A DNA stretch of 64,000 nt from Paenibacillus sp. FSL R5-0766 (GCF_037971845.1 NZ_CP150227.1:1612001-1676000); one strand, 5' to 3'. Positions 8,824 to 17,067 are shown, counted from the first letter of the stretch. A program made the numbers and translations. Notes: generated by a model from the letters alone, not told the origin.

Positions 8824-8853
8824 ATCATCCCATAAATGTCCGCTTTTTGTCAA
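8824..8853 (-). promoter_or_regulatory. Predicted ureF promoter
   Basis: On the minus strand a perfect TTGACA (8848-8853) is followed after 18 bp by GATGAT (8824-8829). The -10 lies next to a 14 bp palindrome, ATGATA-GT-TATCAT, which might be another protein site. The rest of 8854-9134 is AT-rich and I see no gene in it. Confidence 0.5.
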
Positions 8854-8947
8854 TAGTATCCGTGAATATTAATGGATTAAATCTATAATTTAATATTGTG
8901 TTATTTTATATAACTTATTGTGTTATTTATATGGCGAAGTGCAGGGT

Positions 8948-8977
8948 GGACTATATATAAGGAAGGACTATATATAA
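8948..8977 (+). repeat. 13 bp direct repeat GGACTATATATAA
   Basis: Two identical copies (8948-8960 and 8965-8977) with a 4 bp gap lie in the AT-rich region between ureF and the tRNA. A 31-codon ATG frame begins at 8978 but lacks a ribosome binding site. Function unknown. Confidence 0.5.
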
Positions 8978-9134
8978 ATGAATCAACAAGATCGGCTCTT
9001 ACCGAAAAAGAGGGGATTAAATCTAATCATATGCAGTTCATGGGTAAAGATGACGAGATTATGCGATTTTTGATGAAAATACCTAGCTGAAAAAGAAGTA
9101 TTAAATAATACTTTACTTTTGGTTCTGAACCCGG

Positions 9135-9140
9135 TATAAT
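9135..9140 (+). promoter_or_regulatory. -10 element of the tRNA-Leu promoter
   Basis: A consensus TATAAT ends 28 bp before the tRNA 5' end. The -35 is poor (TTTACT at 9112-9117, 17 bp spacer). Confidence 0.6.
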
Positions 9141-9168
9141 CAATTCTGTTGCCGATTATTTACGACAT

Positions 9169-9251
9169 GCGGTCGTGGTGGAATGGCAGACACGCTATCT
9201 TGAGGGGGTAGTGGGCGTATGCCCGTGGAGGTTCGAGTCCTCTCGACCGCA
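9169..9251 (+). tRNA. tRNA-Leu (anticodon GAG)
   Basis: An acceptor stem GCGGTCG/CGACCGC encloses a D-arm, an anticodon stem CTATC/GGTAG with loop TTGAGGG (anticodon GAG), a long variable arm of class II type, and a T-arm with GGTTCGAGTCC. The gene does not encode a complete CCA end, since ATCA follows the acceptor stem. It reads CUC and CUU leucine codons. Confidence 0.96.
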
Positions 9252-9268
9252 TCATATGAACGATTAAA

Positions 9269-9303
9269 AAGAAGCTTTCCATTAATGGAAAGCTTCTTTT
9301 TTT
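9269..9303 (+). terminator. Intrinsic terminator after tRNA-Leu
   Basis: The 14 bp perfect arms AAGAAGCTTTCCAT and ATGGAAAGCTTCTT flank a 2-base loop and are followed by a T-run. Confidence 0.92.
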
Positions 9304-9400
9304 GTCTTTTTGAACAGTTTGACATCAAAGTTGAGAAAAAAAAGGCCATCCATTACCGGGGAAATGGTGCTCTACCTTCCGGCTACGGGTGGCCAATGTA

Positions 9401-9880
9401 TTATTTTTGCAGCAAGTTTTTGATATCTTCTTCAATCTTGTCAGGTGTTGTTTTGGGAGCATAACGTTTGATTACCTGTCCGTTCTGATCCACAAGGAAT
9501 TTGGTGAAATTCCATTTGATTGCTTTGGAGCCGAGCAGGCCAGGAGCTTCTGTGCTAAGGTGTTGGAAAAGAGGGTGAGCGCTTGAGCCGTTCACATCAA
9601 TTTTCTCAAACATAGGGAAGCTTACGCCATAATTCATCTGACAGAACTCGGCAATATCGTCGGAAGATCCTTTTTCCTGTGCAAACTGGTTGCTTGGGAA
9701 ACCAAGAACTTCAAATGGAGCATCTTGAAACTTGTCTTGCAGTTCTTGCAGTCCTTTGAATTGAGGGGTAAGGCCGCATGAGCTTGCCGTATTCACGATC
9801 AGTAACACTTTGTCACGGTAGTTGGACATTTCAACTTCTTGACCGCGAAGGGTATTCACTTTGTAATCGTAGACTGTCAT
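9401..9880 (-). CDS. bsaA: Glutathione peroxidase-family thiol peroxidase
   Basis: This cytoplasmic thiol peroxidase reduces hydroperoxides. It has 159 residues, standard for the bacterial family. NTASSCGLTPQF places the peroxidatic cysteine at residue 35, where mammalian enzymes carry selenocysteine. The glutamine motif GFPSNQFAQE and WNFTKFLV supply the other conserved active-site residues. Bacterial cysteine forms generally use thioredoxin rather than glutathione. GGAGGCGATT precedes ATG 9880. It is a single-gene unit. Confidence 0.95.
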   Translation of the reverse strand: MTVYDYKVNTLRGQEVEMSNYRDKVLLIVNTASSCGLTPQFKGLQELQDKFQDAPFEVLGFPSNQFAQEKGSSDDIAEFCQMNYGVSFPMFEKIDVNGSSAHPLFQHLSTEAPGLLGSKAIKWNFTKFLVDQNGQVIKRYAPKTTPDKIEEDIKNLLQK

Positions 9881-10190
9881 CTAAATCGCCTCCATTTATT
9901 TACTCTTATATCTTCTATTATATTGGTTACAATTAAATATTGCAAAACTAATATGGTGTTAAAAGAATCAAAACAGGCAAGTTGTGCAGAATACGTGAAT
10001 GAATTGGGATGTGATTATCGTTAGAGTGAGAATTAGATAGCCTTGAAGAGATAGATAGAGTATAACTTTGTTGTAAGCGTTATTATGGATGGGAATTGGC
10101 AAAAATCTGCCGATTCGGTGATCTGGGCGGACTTTACACCGACATGGCACGGGTGTATGATTCATTACGTAATTTCAATTTAAACTAAAA

Positions 10191-10220
10191 TTGTACTTGA
10201 AAAACGAAACAAACGATAAT
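10191..10220 (+). promoter_or_regulatory. Promoter of the c-di-AMP riboswitch leader
   Basis: TTGTAC (10191-10196), an 18 bp spacer and GATAAT (10215-10220) give a plausible sigma-A promoter about 40 bp before the aptamer. Nothing else recognisable lies in 9900-10190. Confidence 0.5.
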
Positions 10221-10260
10221 ATCGCTCGATCTTATCCTTAAGATATACGAACGATGTTTT

Positions 10261-10416
10261 AATCGCTGAGTTTCCATTCATTGATGAATGGGAAACGGGG
10301 GAACCAACGGAATGTGCTGTCCAGGACAGTGGCATTCATGGGGTGAATTTTCCGGTGACAGCCGGAAATAGGGCGACTCTCGCGCCCGAATCCGTCAGCT
10401 AACCTCGTAAGCGTTA
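10261..10416 (+). ncRNA. c-di-AMP riboswitch (ydaO-yuaA type)
   Basis: The leader carries the conserved blocks in order: AATCGCTGAG, ACGGGGGAACC, GGGGTGAATT, ATAGGGCGA, CCCGAATCCGTCAGCTAACCTCGTAAGCG. These match the ydaO-yuaA aptamer, which binds cyclic di-AMP and normally turns expression off by favouring a terminator. A terminator follows at 10473-10514 and the controlled gene starts at 10544. In other Bacilli these switches govern potassium uptake, osmolyte transport or cell-wall hydrolases. Confidence 0.95.
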
Positions 10417-10472
10417 AAGGGAGAGGCAACAAGCCGTACGCTGGTTCATGGTGTTTTCGCCATGGATTATTT

Positions 10473-10514
10473 AAGAAGCGTTCGGGAGGCCTTGGTCCCC
10501 CACGCTTCTTTTTT
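10473..10514 (+). terminator. Riboswitch-controlled terminator
   Basis: AAGAAGCGT (10473-10481) pairs with ACGCTTCTT (10502-10510) with an inner GGGA/TCCC stem, followed by T residues. It lies between the aptamer and the ORF, as expected for an OFF switch. Confidence 0.9.
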
Positions 10515-10543
10515 GTTGTCTTTTCACACCAAGGGAGGAACGA

Positions 10544-10942
10544 ATGATGGATACTGAGATGATCTTAGTGACTGCTCCAAATGAAGCAGGACGCAAATTT
10601 ATTAAATTGCTGATGTATAAAAAAATGCCGTTTGCCGTTCTAACCAACAGTGCAGGGGAAGAGCGCAGACTCCGTAGAATCGGAGTAGAACATGTCATTC
10701 GCATGAACACGGCTGCAGCTCAAAAATGGTTTTTGCCGCAGGGCAGCGTAGGCAACGTGTTTATTTTCGAGAACAGCCTGAATCTGACCTGTCGTTATTT
10801 ACAGATCTGCCGTTCATGGACATCGAAATCCCTGTGCGTGATTACGGAGCAGAGTCATCCTAAGGGCATCTATCGGGGCATGGGCGCAGACCGGATTGTA
10901 TATTCGCTCAATGGGGAAGTTGGCTTTCTCCTCAATGGTTAA
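10544..10942 (+). CDS. Uncharacterised Rossmann-like protein under c-di-AMP control
   Basis: This soluble protein of 132 residues has no signal or membrane segment. Its start, MILVTAPNEAGRKFIKLLMYKKMPFAVLTNS followed by RRIGVEHVIRMNT, resembles the beta-alpha-beta unit of an RCK/TrkA N-terminal or NAD-binding fold, but the glycine-rich loop is degenerate (TAPNEAGR rather than GxGxxG). GADRIVYSLNGEVGFLL ends the fold. No other domain is present. AGGGAGG precedes ATG 10544. The riboswitch link suggests a role in potassium or osmotic homeostasis, perhaps as a regulatory subunit. I do not recognise the exact family, and the assignment is structural guesswork. Confidence 0.7.
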   Translation: MMDTEMILVTAPNEAGRKFIKLLMYKKMPFAVLTNSAGEERRLRRIGVEHVIRMNTAAAQKWFLPQGSVGNVFIFENSLNLTCRYLQICRSWTSKSLCVITEQSHPKGIYRGMGADRIVYSLNGEVGFLLNG

Positions 10943-10957
10943 TGCCATAGCTTGTGA

Positions 10958-10986
10958 TTGCTCAGGTGTAAGGTGCCTGTTATAAT
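10958..10986 (+). promoter_or_regulatory. Promoter of the HAD hydrolase gene
   Basis: TTGCTC (10958-10963), a 17 bp spacer and TATAAT (10981-10986). A weak stem-loop (AGACTCA/TGAGTCT, about 11016-11041) follows in the leader. Confidence 0.6.
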
Positions 10987-11069
10987 TGAATGTATCGATA
11001 AACGGAAGTTTGAGGAGACTCATGCATGATGGTGAGTCTTCTTTGTTATGCTTACAAGGAGGAATTGGC

Positions 11070-11753
11070 GTGCCGGATGTAGGTGGATTGAAATGGTTGT
11101 TTTTTGATGTTGGAGATACGCTGGTGGATGAATGGGAGCCGGTTGATGATATTATCGGACAGTTCGTCCGCGAAGCCTGTGCATTGGGGTATCCGGTGAA
11201 GATTGAGGCGGTACGCGAACTGTTCGCGAACTGTTACCAGAAATATGAGCAATGGCCTATGAGAGTGGCGATTCGCACATTCGTTGAAGACGAGGGACAC
11301 CAGAAACAGATTCAGGACAAGCTGAAGTTTCAAAAAGATCTTGAACGTCCTTTTCCTTCAGCGGATTCTGTTCTTCAGCAGCTGTCACGGCATTATCACA
11401 TTGGCATTATTGCCAATCAGAGTCCTGGAACGGAAGAGAGACTGGAGAGTTACGGCTTGCGGAAGTATGTTGATGTTCTGGCCTGCTCGGCTGAAGAAGG
11501 AGTGTCCAAGCCAGACCCTGAGTTATACGCTGTAGCCTTGAAGCAGGCCGGTTGTGAACCGGAGGAAGCCGTCATGATCGGCGATCGGATCGATAACGAC
11601 ATTATACCTGCACGGAAGCTGGGCATGCGTACGATTCGAATTATGCAGGGTTACGGAAGATTCCAACCAGATCTATCGGATGACCAACGTGCGGATTGGA
11701 CTGTTGATTCATTGGATCAACTCCTGCCGTTACTGATACCAAATCAGGTTTAG
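11070..11753 (+). CDS. HAD-superfamily hydrolase
   Basis: This is a predicted cytosolic phosphatase of 227 residues. Motif I is FFDVGDTLVDE, where the usual DxD is present as DVGDT. Motif II lies in IGIIANQ, motif III is the lysine in SKPDPELY, and motif IV is MIGDRIDNDI. A helical cap lies between motifs I and II. The start is GTG 11070, set by AAGGAGG 10 bp upstream; an in-frame ATG at 10986 lies within the predicted -10 element. Substrate unknown. It resembles YjjG/pyrimidine-nucleotidase-like members in layout. Confidence 0.85.
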   Translation: MPDVGGLKWLFFDVGDTLVDEWEPVDDIIGQFVREACALGYPVKIEAVRELFANCYQKYEQWPMRVAIRTFVEDEGHQKQIQDKLKFQKDLERPFPSADSVLQQLSRHYHIGIIANQSPGTEERLESYGLRKYVDVLACSAEEGVSKPDPELYAVALKQAGCEPEEAVMIGDRIDNDIIPARKLGMRTIRIMQGYGRFQPDLSDDQRADWTVDSLDQLLPLLIPNQV

Positions 11754-11816
11754 ATGATTGTTTATTGGAGTTTGAGTTTTACTATAAAAGGAAACACCTT
11801 GCTGTATTGCAACAAT

Positions 11817-11865
11817 AAAGGCTGATTAACCTGGGTATAGAATACCGGAGTTGATCAGCCTTTTT
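11817..11865. terminator. Bidirectional terminator between HAD gene and mntH
   Basis: AAAGGCTGATTAAC and GTTGATCAGCCTTT pair around a roughly 20-base loop, with an A-rich side and a T-run. It serves the two convergent genes. Confidence 0.85.
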
Positions 11866-11889
11866 AGTATTTAGTCGATAAGAACGAGA

Positions 11890-13242
11890 TTAGAATAACC
11901 GAATCGTCTGAATGATCAGATATACATTCAACACAACGATAACAGCTGCAATGAACCATGAGATGATTTTGAGCCACAATTTGTTGGCGAATGCACCCAT
12001 GCTTTTTTTATCACTCGTGAACATCACCAGGGGAATTACAGCAAAGGGCAATTGAAGAGACAGCACGACCTGGCTCAAAATGAGCAGTTCTTCTGTGCCG
12101 TGTTCTCCTGCAATCGCTGTGACAATTACCGCTGGGATGATGGCGATCAGACGTGTGACCAGTCTGCGCAGCCAAGCCGGAATTCGAATGTTCAGGAAAC
12201 CTTCCATAACGATCTGCCCAGCGAGTGTACCTGTAAGGGTAGAGTTCTGACCTGATGCTAACAGCGCCACACCGAACAAGATACTTGCAACCGTAGTACC
12301 TAATAGAGGTGTCAGCAGATGATAGGCATCAGCGATCTCAGCAACCTGCGTCATACCAGCACTGTGAAATACAGCTGCAGATACAATCAGGATGGCTGCA
12401 TTGATGAACAGGGCCAGTGTCAGCGCGATTGTAGAATCCATGGTCGAGTACCGAATGGCTTCTTTTTTGCCCTGTGGGGTCTGTTCGATCTGACGGGTCT
12501 GCACAATGGAAGAATGCAGGTACAGATTATGCGGCATCACGGTTGCTCCGATAATACCAATAGCGATATAGAGCATGGCCGGGTTTTGCAGAATCTCAAC
12601 ATTTGGTACAAAACCATGGAGAACACCGCCCATATCCGGTTTCGCCAGAAACAGATCAATCCCGAAGCAGAGGGCTATGGTTGCCATCAGCACAATGACA
12701 AGTGTTTCCAGAGCGCGGAAACCTTTGTTTTGCAGTACAAGAATCAGGAGTACATCAACTGCGGTGATGATAACGCCGTATAACATGGGGATGTTAAATA
12801 ACAGCTTTAACGCGATGGCAGAACCTATGACCTCAGCCAGATCGGTAGCTGCAATGGCGAGTTCACACAGAATCCATAACATTATGACAACAGGCATGCT
12901 GAATCGTTCACGACAGGCTTGAGCCAGATCCCGTCCAGTGACGATGCCAAGCTTGCCAGCCAGCGACTGAAGGACAACGGCCATCAGGTTCGATAACAGG
13001 ATAACCGATAACAAGGTATACCCGAACTGCGAGCCGCCTGCGATATCTGTCGCCCAGTTCCCGGGGTCCATGTAACCTACGGCAACGAGGTATCCTGGGC
13101 CTACAAAGGCGAGGAATTTCTTCCACCATGCAGCATTCTGCGGAACTTTCATGGAACTATGTGCTTCTCCAAGGGAAGGGGCCATGCCCGCAGTAGACAA
13201 TGATTCTCTTGAAGGAGCGTTGAACGGATTTTTTTTACTCAT
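11890..13242 (-). CDS. mntH: NRAMP-family Mn2+/H+ symporter
   Basis: This proton-coupled manganese importer in the cytoplasmic membrane has 450 residues and about 11 hydrophobic segments. The metal-binding motifs DPGN (in [12 protein letters not shown]) and MPHN (in [14 protein letters not shown]) are intact, as is the transport signature around [12 protein letters not shown]. The start is the ATG at 13242 ([10 protein letters not shown]). An upstream in-frame start at 13350 would add an AT-rich tail unlike the family and would run through the promoter. A cytosolic N-terminal extension of about 35 residues precedes TM1. Manganese regulation is likely. Confidence 0.95.
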   Translation of the reverse strand: MSKKNPFNAPSRESLSTAGMAPSLGEAHSSMKVPQNAAWWKKFLAFVGPGYLVAVGYMDPGNWATDIAGGSQFGYTLLSVILLSNLMAVVLQSLAGKLGIVTGRDLAQACRERFSMPVVIMLWILCELAIAATDLAEVIGSAIALKLLFNIPMLYGVIITAVDVLLILVLQNKGFRALETLVIVLMATIALCFGIDLFLAKPDMGGVLHGFVPNVEILQNPAMLYIAIGIIGATVMPHNLYLHSSIVQTRQIEQTPQGKKEAIRYSTMDSTIALTLALFINAAILIVSAAVFHSAGMTQVAEIADAYHLLTPLLGTTVASILFGVALLASGQNSTLTGTLAGQIVMEGFLNIRIPAWLRRLVTRLIAIIPAVIVTAIAGEHGTEELLILSQVVLSLQLPFAVIPLVMFTSDKKSMGAFANKLWLKIISWFIAAVIVVLNVYLIIQTIRLF

Positions 13243-13335
13243 ACGATAATCACCTGACTTTGAATGATTGATTTGGAGATATTGATGCGGTACAAACCGC
13301 TCATGATATATATAAATTTTTATGTTTATTGTTAC

Positions 13336-13370
13336 ATTGTACTCCTTCAATTATTTTTGTCTAGTGCAAC
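13336..13370 (-). promoter_or_regulatory. mntH promoter with possible MntR operator
   Basis: On the minus strand TAGACA (13358-13363), a 16 bp spacer and TACAAT (13336-13341) form a promoter. The pseudo-palindrome TTTG-TCTAGTG-CAAC (13356-13370, plus strand) overlaps the -35 and resembles MntR sites. A second partial match, CCTTAGGGAAAAT, is at 13433-13445. The regulator is inferred only. The remainder of 13371-13585 shows nothing else I can name. Confidence 0.35.
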
Positions 13371-13585
13371 TTTTATGTATCAGCACAAAATTTCGGTTGT
13401 AGCTTGAATATACCCCTTCGTATATTACCCAACCTTAGGGAAAATACAGCCATGGCATTGAAATGCATGAAAATAATAAAGTTGTAAAAGCTGATAAAGA
13501 TACAAAATTGCGTTTCAAAATGAGCCAGAAGTTTAAATTGAAAGGAAGGCAGTAAAAAACTATATGGATAAGGGAGAGATTCTTA

Positions 13586-14005
13586 ATGGAAGCTTTATAT
13601 ACAGCAGTAGCGACAGTTAAAGGTGGACGTACAGGTTCTGTGACTTCTTCGGATGGCGTGCTTAAGCATGATCTGAAAATGCCAAAAGAGCTTGGAGGTT
13701 CCGGTGGTGAGGGTACTAACCCTGAGCAGCTTTTTGCCGCTGGATATGGAGCATGTTATGAAAGTGCCCTTGCCAATGTAGCACGCAAAGCAGGTGTGAA
13801 ATTGGAGGATGTGGTCGTTACAAGTAACGTATCCATTGGTAAAGACCCTGCGGATGACGGTTTCCAGCTGTCTGTTCGTCTGGACGTGAGTATGCCTGGT
13901 GTGGATCACAGTCAAGCAGAGGAACTGGCCCGCAAGGCGCATGATTTCTGTCCATATTCCAAAGCAACACGCGGCAACATTGATGTTGTTTTAAACGTAG
14001 TCTAA
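13586..14005 (+). CDS. ohr: Organic hydroperoxide resistance protein (Ohr)
   Basis: This is a dithiol peroxidase of the Ohr/OsmC family that detoxifies organic hydroperoxides, 139 residues. The two active cysteines lie in GYGACYESAL and HDFCPYSKATRGN, and both Ohr-specific contexts are intact. The opening LYTAVATVKGGRTGSV and the GGSGGEGTNPEQLFAAGY block are typical. GGGAGAG precedes ATG 13586. No ohrR repressor gene adjoins it, and I could not identify an OhrR operator in the 100 bp upstream. Confidence 0.95.
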   Translation: MEALYTAVATVKGGRTGSVTSSDGVLKHDLKMPKELGGSGGEGTNPEQLFAAGYGACYESALANVARKAGVKLEDVVVTSNVSIGKDPADDGFQLSVRLDVSMPGVDHSQAEELARKAHDFCPYSKATRGNIDVVLNVV

Positions 14006-14070
14006 GATTTGACTCCCGGCAAGTAAAGGGAACATATAGAGCAGGGTATCTCAGATACCTTGTTCGACTA

Positions 14071-14102
14071 CAAAGCCCTGCTGGCAATCGGCAGGGTTTT
14101 GT
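14071..14102 (+). terminator. Terminator after ohr
   Basis: ACAAA.GCCCTGC and GCAGGG.TTTTGT pair around a short loop and end in T residues. Confidence 0.75.
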
Positions 14103-14213
14103 GTTGATTATCATATAAGGACATGATGCAGGAGATTAGATGCCAGATCGCGTACTATTTTACATAATTGCACTCCCACTTCATGCTACACATTCCATAA
14201 AGGGGGAACAAAG

Positions 14214-14459
14214 ATGAGTATTGAAGAGATGATCGAGCGGAGATTTGTGTGTACAAAATGCAGGGGTACAGATTGTAACATTAAGGAAGTTTCCATGTCA
14301 GGAGCAGGCCTGAGCAAGATGTTTGATATACAGCATAATCACTACTTGTTCGTGGCGTGTGCTTCCTGCGGGTATGTTGAAGTATTTGATCCGGATGTCT
14401 TGAAAGGGAAAAAACAGGGACAGGTAGGGACGATTCTGGATATTCTGTTTGGCGGGTAG
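14214..14459 (+). CDS. Zinc-ribbon protein (DUF2082-like)
   Basis: This 81-residue protein has two CxxC pairs, CTKC near residue 13 and CASC near residue 50, forming one zinc ribbon. The core ending HNHYLFVACASCGYVEVFDPDVLKGKK resembles the family described as predicted nucleic-acid-binding zinc-ribbon proteins. AAAGGGGG precedes ATG 14214. Role unknown. Confidence 0.75.
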   Translation: MSIEEMIERRFVCTKCRGTDCNIKEVSMSGAGLSKMFDIQHNHYLFVACASCGYVEVFDPDVLKGKKQGQVGTILDILFGG

Positions 14460-14558
14460 ACATGCGCGAGTTGACATTGATCTGAATTTTCTTTAATATA
14501 ACTTAGTACTGAGTAGTGTCATTGCATGAACCAAATTTGAATTAAACAGGTGATATCC

Positions 14559-14837
14559 ATGTCTTATAGACCGCGTATTGCAGATTTAGAATTAGCTTAT
14601 GGTAACAAGGAAGACGGATTGTATGAATTCAAAATGAATTTGGTAGACGGTACAAAATGCCGTGTATTCTACACCCGTTCCCCGGAATGGAAGATGACCA
14701 ATATCAGCCGTCTGCAGAAAACGCCTTGTCCAGTATGTCGCAAAGATTTCATTTGCAAATGTATGGACCAGTGGGCAAGTGACCTGCATCAACAGATGAT
14801 CGATGACCAATGGATGGAAAAGGCAGTTACGGAGTAA
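14559..14837 (+). CDS. Small cysteine-rich hypothetical protein
   Basis: This 92-residue protein has a C-terminal metal-binding-like cluster, TPCPVCRKDFICKCMDQW. The N-terminal half, RIADLELAYGNKEDGLYEFKMNLVDGTKCRVFYTRS, is beta-rich in appearance. The start is ATG 14559, since AGGTGAT lies just before it; a GTG at 14550 overlaps that site. It follows the zinc-ribbon gene by about 100 bp in the same direction. I do not recognise the family. Confidence 0.7.
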   Translation: MSYRPRIADLELAYGNKEDGLYEFKMNLVDGTKCRVFYTRSPEWKMTNISRLQKTPCPVCRKDFICKCMDQWASDLHQQMIDDQWMEKAVTE

Positions 14838-14852
14838 TTGTCGGACAGATAC

Positions 14853-14882
14853 GAGCGTGGGCACAGTGCCTGCGCTCTTTTT
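14853..14882 (+). terminator. Intrinsic terminator
   Basis: GAGCG.GGCAC and GTGCC.CGCTC-type arms are followed by TTTTT, 15 bp after the preceding stop. Confidence 0.85.
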
Positions 14883-14900
14883 CTTTTATTTCCCATTAAT

Positions 14901-14942
14901 GCGTGTTCAAAAAGAGCGGTTTTCAGTCTTTTTGAACAACCT
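14901..14942. repeat. Short palindromic repeat, family B, deleted copy
   Basis: GCGTGTTCAAAAAG and CTTTTTGAACAACC form inverted ends around a short core containing GGTTTTCAGT. The same ends and core occur at 34603-34710 with a longer middle, so this looks like an internally deleted member of a dispersed family. Confidence 0.65.
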
Positions 14943-15024
14943 CCAGAAATAAATTTAGAATTAGTGAACAAGAAGGCCCAGATTGGGTAAGTTACTCTAA
15001 CCGCAACAATAGGAGGCAGCCAAT

Positions 15025-15447
15025 ATGACAGCAAATCAAACAGATGTGCATCAGGGACATCCGATCGTACTGGTGGATGGTGTCTGTCACTTCTGCCAGG
15101 GCTTAACCAAATGGATTATCAAGCGTGACCCGGAAGGGAAATATCATTTTGCATCGCTCCAATCGGATGTAGCCAAGGAACTGCTGGCGAAGGGCAATTT
15201 GTCGACAGACAGCATGGACACCTTTGTTCTGATTGAAAATGGAAAATACTATACACGTTCAACCGCCGCACTGCGATTGGCCAAAGGTTTGAAGTTTCCT
15301 TATCCGTTGTTATATGTGTTCATTATTGTGCCGAGATTTATTCGTAATGCAGTCTATAACTGGGTTGCTCGCAACCGTTATCGCTGGTTTGGCAAGGATG
15401 AAGCGTGTATGTTGCCTACACCGGAGATCAAAGATCGATTTTTGTGA
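15025..15447 (+). CDS. DCC-family thiol-disulfide oxidoreductase-like protein (DUF393)
   Basis: This is a thioredoxin-fold protein of 140 residues with the family-naming motif DGVCHFC (CxxC) near residue 20, followed by FASLQSD and a later RSTAALRLAKGL. The C-terminal half has a moderately hydrophobic stretch, YPLLYVFIIVPRFIRNAVYNWVARNRYRWFG, typical of the family. AGGAGGCAGCC precedes ATG 15025. Redox activity is predicted from the family; the physiological substrate is unknown. Confidence 0.88.
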   Translation: MTANQTDVHQGHPIVLVDGVCHFCQGLTKWIIKRDPEGKYHFASLQSDVAKELLAKGNLSTDSMDTFVLIENGKYYTRSTAALRLAKGLKFPYPLLYVFIIVPRFIRNAVYNWVARNRYRWFGKDEACMLPTPEIKDRFL

Positions 15448-15514
15448 GTGTGATTAATAACGGGAATAATTGGGTAATGACTACAGATCATATCTATTTT
15501 GGGAGGAAAACAAC

Positions 15515-16378
15515 TTGAAGAAGTGGACTACATTATTTATCGGGGCATTATTAGCAGTGAGCTTGGCAGCATGCGGTAACGATACAGATAATACGGCAAC
15601 GCCGCCAGCGACTAACAACGAAACATCTAACGAGGGCAATACACCTGCGGAGCAGGAAACAAAGGTCCCAACCCTGGACGAATTGATTACCAAAACCAAT
15701 GCAGCAACCAAAGAAATGAAAAGCTTCACAACTGAAGCAAACATTGATCAGAATCTAAAACTGGATGCTGGTGAACAGTCCCAGGATCAACAGGTTAAAA
15801 CATCGCTCAAGATGGATATTATCAAAGATCCAATGATGATCTATCAAGAGATGAAAATGGAAATGTCGGGACAGGAAGCTCAGAACGTGAAGCAGTATAT
15901 CACTTCGGATAAAATCTACTCTCAAGTTGGGGATCAATGGGTTGCGATTCCTGAAGCTCAAACCAAGGAACTGATTGAGCAGATGAAGGCAAGCATGAAT
16001 CCGGAAGGTGAATTGGAGCAATTCAAAAAGATTGAAGAAGATACTGAAGTGACCGAAGAAGGCGACAATTATGTGATTAATGCAGACGTATCCGGTGATA
16101 ATGTGAAGGAACTGGCGAAAGCCGTGATGGAGCAGAACGGATCGGATGCCCAGATGCAAGCCATGCTTGATCAGATGAATATCACCAGCATGAAGATGAA
16201 ATACATGATCAACAAAGAAACCTATCTGCCTGCAAGTACGGACGTAACCATGGTCATGGAGATGGAACAGAATGGACAGAAAATGACGATGGACATGAAG
16301 ATGAACAGTACATTTTCTAACCAGGATCAAGTGGAAGAGATCAAGATTCCACAAGAAGCATTGGATAGCGCTAAATAA
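15515..16378 (+). CDS. Secreted lipoprotein, DUF6612/LppX-like
   Basis: This 287-residue lipoprotein has a signal peptide ending in the lipobox SLAACG. A low-complexity linker rich in N, T, E and P follows. The mature domain has alternating strand-like repeats (KSFTTEANIDQNLKL, VKTSLKMDIIKDPMMIYQEMKM, TSMKMKYMINKETYLP) resembling LppX/LolA-like half-barrel lipoproteins. The start is TTG 15515, nine bases after GGGAGG; upstream in-frame ATG 15470 would precede the signal peptide with polar residues. It is rich in methionine. Role unknown, possibly lipid or envelope handling. Confidence 0.8.
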   Translation: MKKWTTLFIGALLAVSLAACGNDTDNTATPPATNNETSNEGNTPAEQETKVPTLDELITKTNAATKEMKSFTTEANIDQNLKLDAGEQSQDQQVKTSLKMDIIKDPMMIYQEMKMEMSGQEAQNVKQYITSDKIYSQVGDQWVAIPEAQTKELIEQMKASMNPEGELEQFKKIEEDTEVTEEGDNYVINADVSGDNVKELAKAVMEQNGSDAQMQAMLDQMNITSMKMKYMINKETYLPASTDVTMVMEMEQNGQKMTMDMKMNSTFSNQDQVEEIKIPQEALDSAK

Positions 16379-16384
16379 AACAGG

Positions 16385-16446
16385 CACCTCTGAACTAGAT
16401 CTGTGCGAGCCGAGAGGTTTACCGGATTAGAATCAGGGGTGTTTTT
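16385..16446 (+). terminator. Terminator after the lipoprotein gene
   Basis: CACCTCTGA (16385-16393) pairs with TCAGGGGTG (16433-16441), with one wobble pair, and is followed by TTTTT. The loop is long. Confidence 0.65.
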
Positions 16447-16522
16447 CTGTTTAGCGGAGATTATGGTCAGGGTTCAAGGTATTATAGTATAGTCATATTG
16501 AAGTAGAGAGGGGAGATAAAAG

Positions 16523-16906
16523 ATGATTGAATATGCACACATCCACCATGTTAGTCTGGCTGTACGTGATCTGGAAATCGCGAAGAAGTTCTACTCGGGG
16601 TTACTAGGCATGCAGGAGATTGAACGTCCAGCCTTCCGCTCCACGGGTACATGGTACGCTATCGGCAGCCAGCAGCTTCATCTGTTACAGCACCCGGAGG
16701 GTCACACGTTACGCGAAGCTGGTATTGATACTACAGACGGTCACTTTGCGATCTGGGTCACCAGTTATTCAGGGACTATAGCCTGGCTGGAGCAGCAGGG
16801 AATTGAGTATGAAGCGAGACCTGACAGTGTGGCTGGATTCGCACAGATTTTTGTACTTGATCCAGACCGTAACATTATTGAGTTCGATTCACCGTATAAC
16901 TCTTAA
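16523..16906 (+). CDS. VOC-family (glyoxalase-like) protein
   Basis: This 127-residue protein has two beta-alpha-beta-beta-beta modules. HHVSLAVRDLEIAKKFYSGLLGMQEI opens module one and supplies a metal-ligand histidine. HLLQHPEGH, GHFAIWV and NIIEFDS supply the later ligands, with a glutamate in the last strand. Family members include dioxygenases, glyoxalase I and resistance proteins, so the reaction cannot be named. GAGGGGAG precedes ATG 16523. Confidence 0.85.
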   Translation: MIEYAHIHHVSLAVRDLEIAKKFYSGLLGMQEIERPAFRSTGTWYAIGSQQLHLLQHPEGHTLREAGIDTTDGHFAIWVTSYSGTIAWLEQQGIEYEARPDSVAGFAQIFVLDPDRNIIEFDSPYNS

Positions 16907-16986
16907 GGGAAAATGGGTTAGAACAAATCCCTTGCTCCCCCAGAAATTGTATGCTATATTATCCATACATTCATAGCACGTGACGG

Positions 16987-17047
16987 AAGCACCGTCCATA
17001 TACTGCACATTCATGCGGTTATTGGACGGTGCTTTTTTGTGCTTTTT
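16987..17047 (+). terminator. Intrinsic terminator before the Tad locus
   Basis: AAGCACCGTCCA and TGGACGGTGCTT form a 12 bp stem with a roughly 34-base loop and a T-run. It isolates the Tad operon from the upstream gene. Confidence 0.85.
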
Positions 17048-17067
17048 GACAGGGAGGGAAGGAGAAA

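Noticed and set aside
8812..8832. ATGATA-GT-TATCAT palindrome near the ureF promoter as a Fur box
   Set aside because: It covers only the inner part of a Fur site and coincides with the -10 region; ureF is not an expected iron gene.
8978..9073. Short ATG frame of about 31 codons after the direct repeat
   Set aside because: There is no ribosome binding site and no similarity to anything I know; AT-rich noncoding sequence is more likely.
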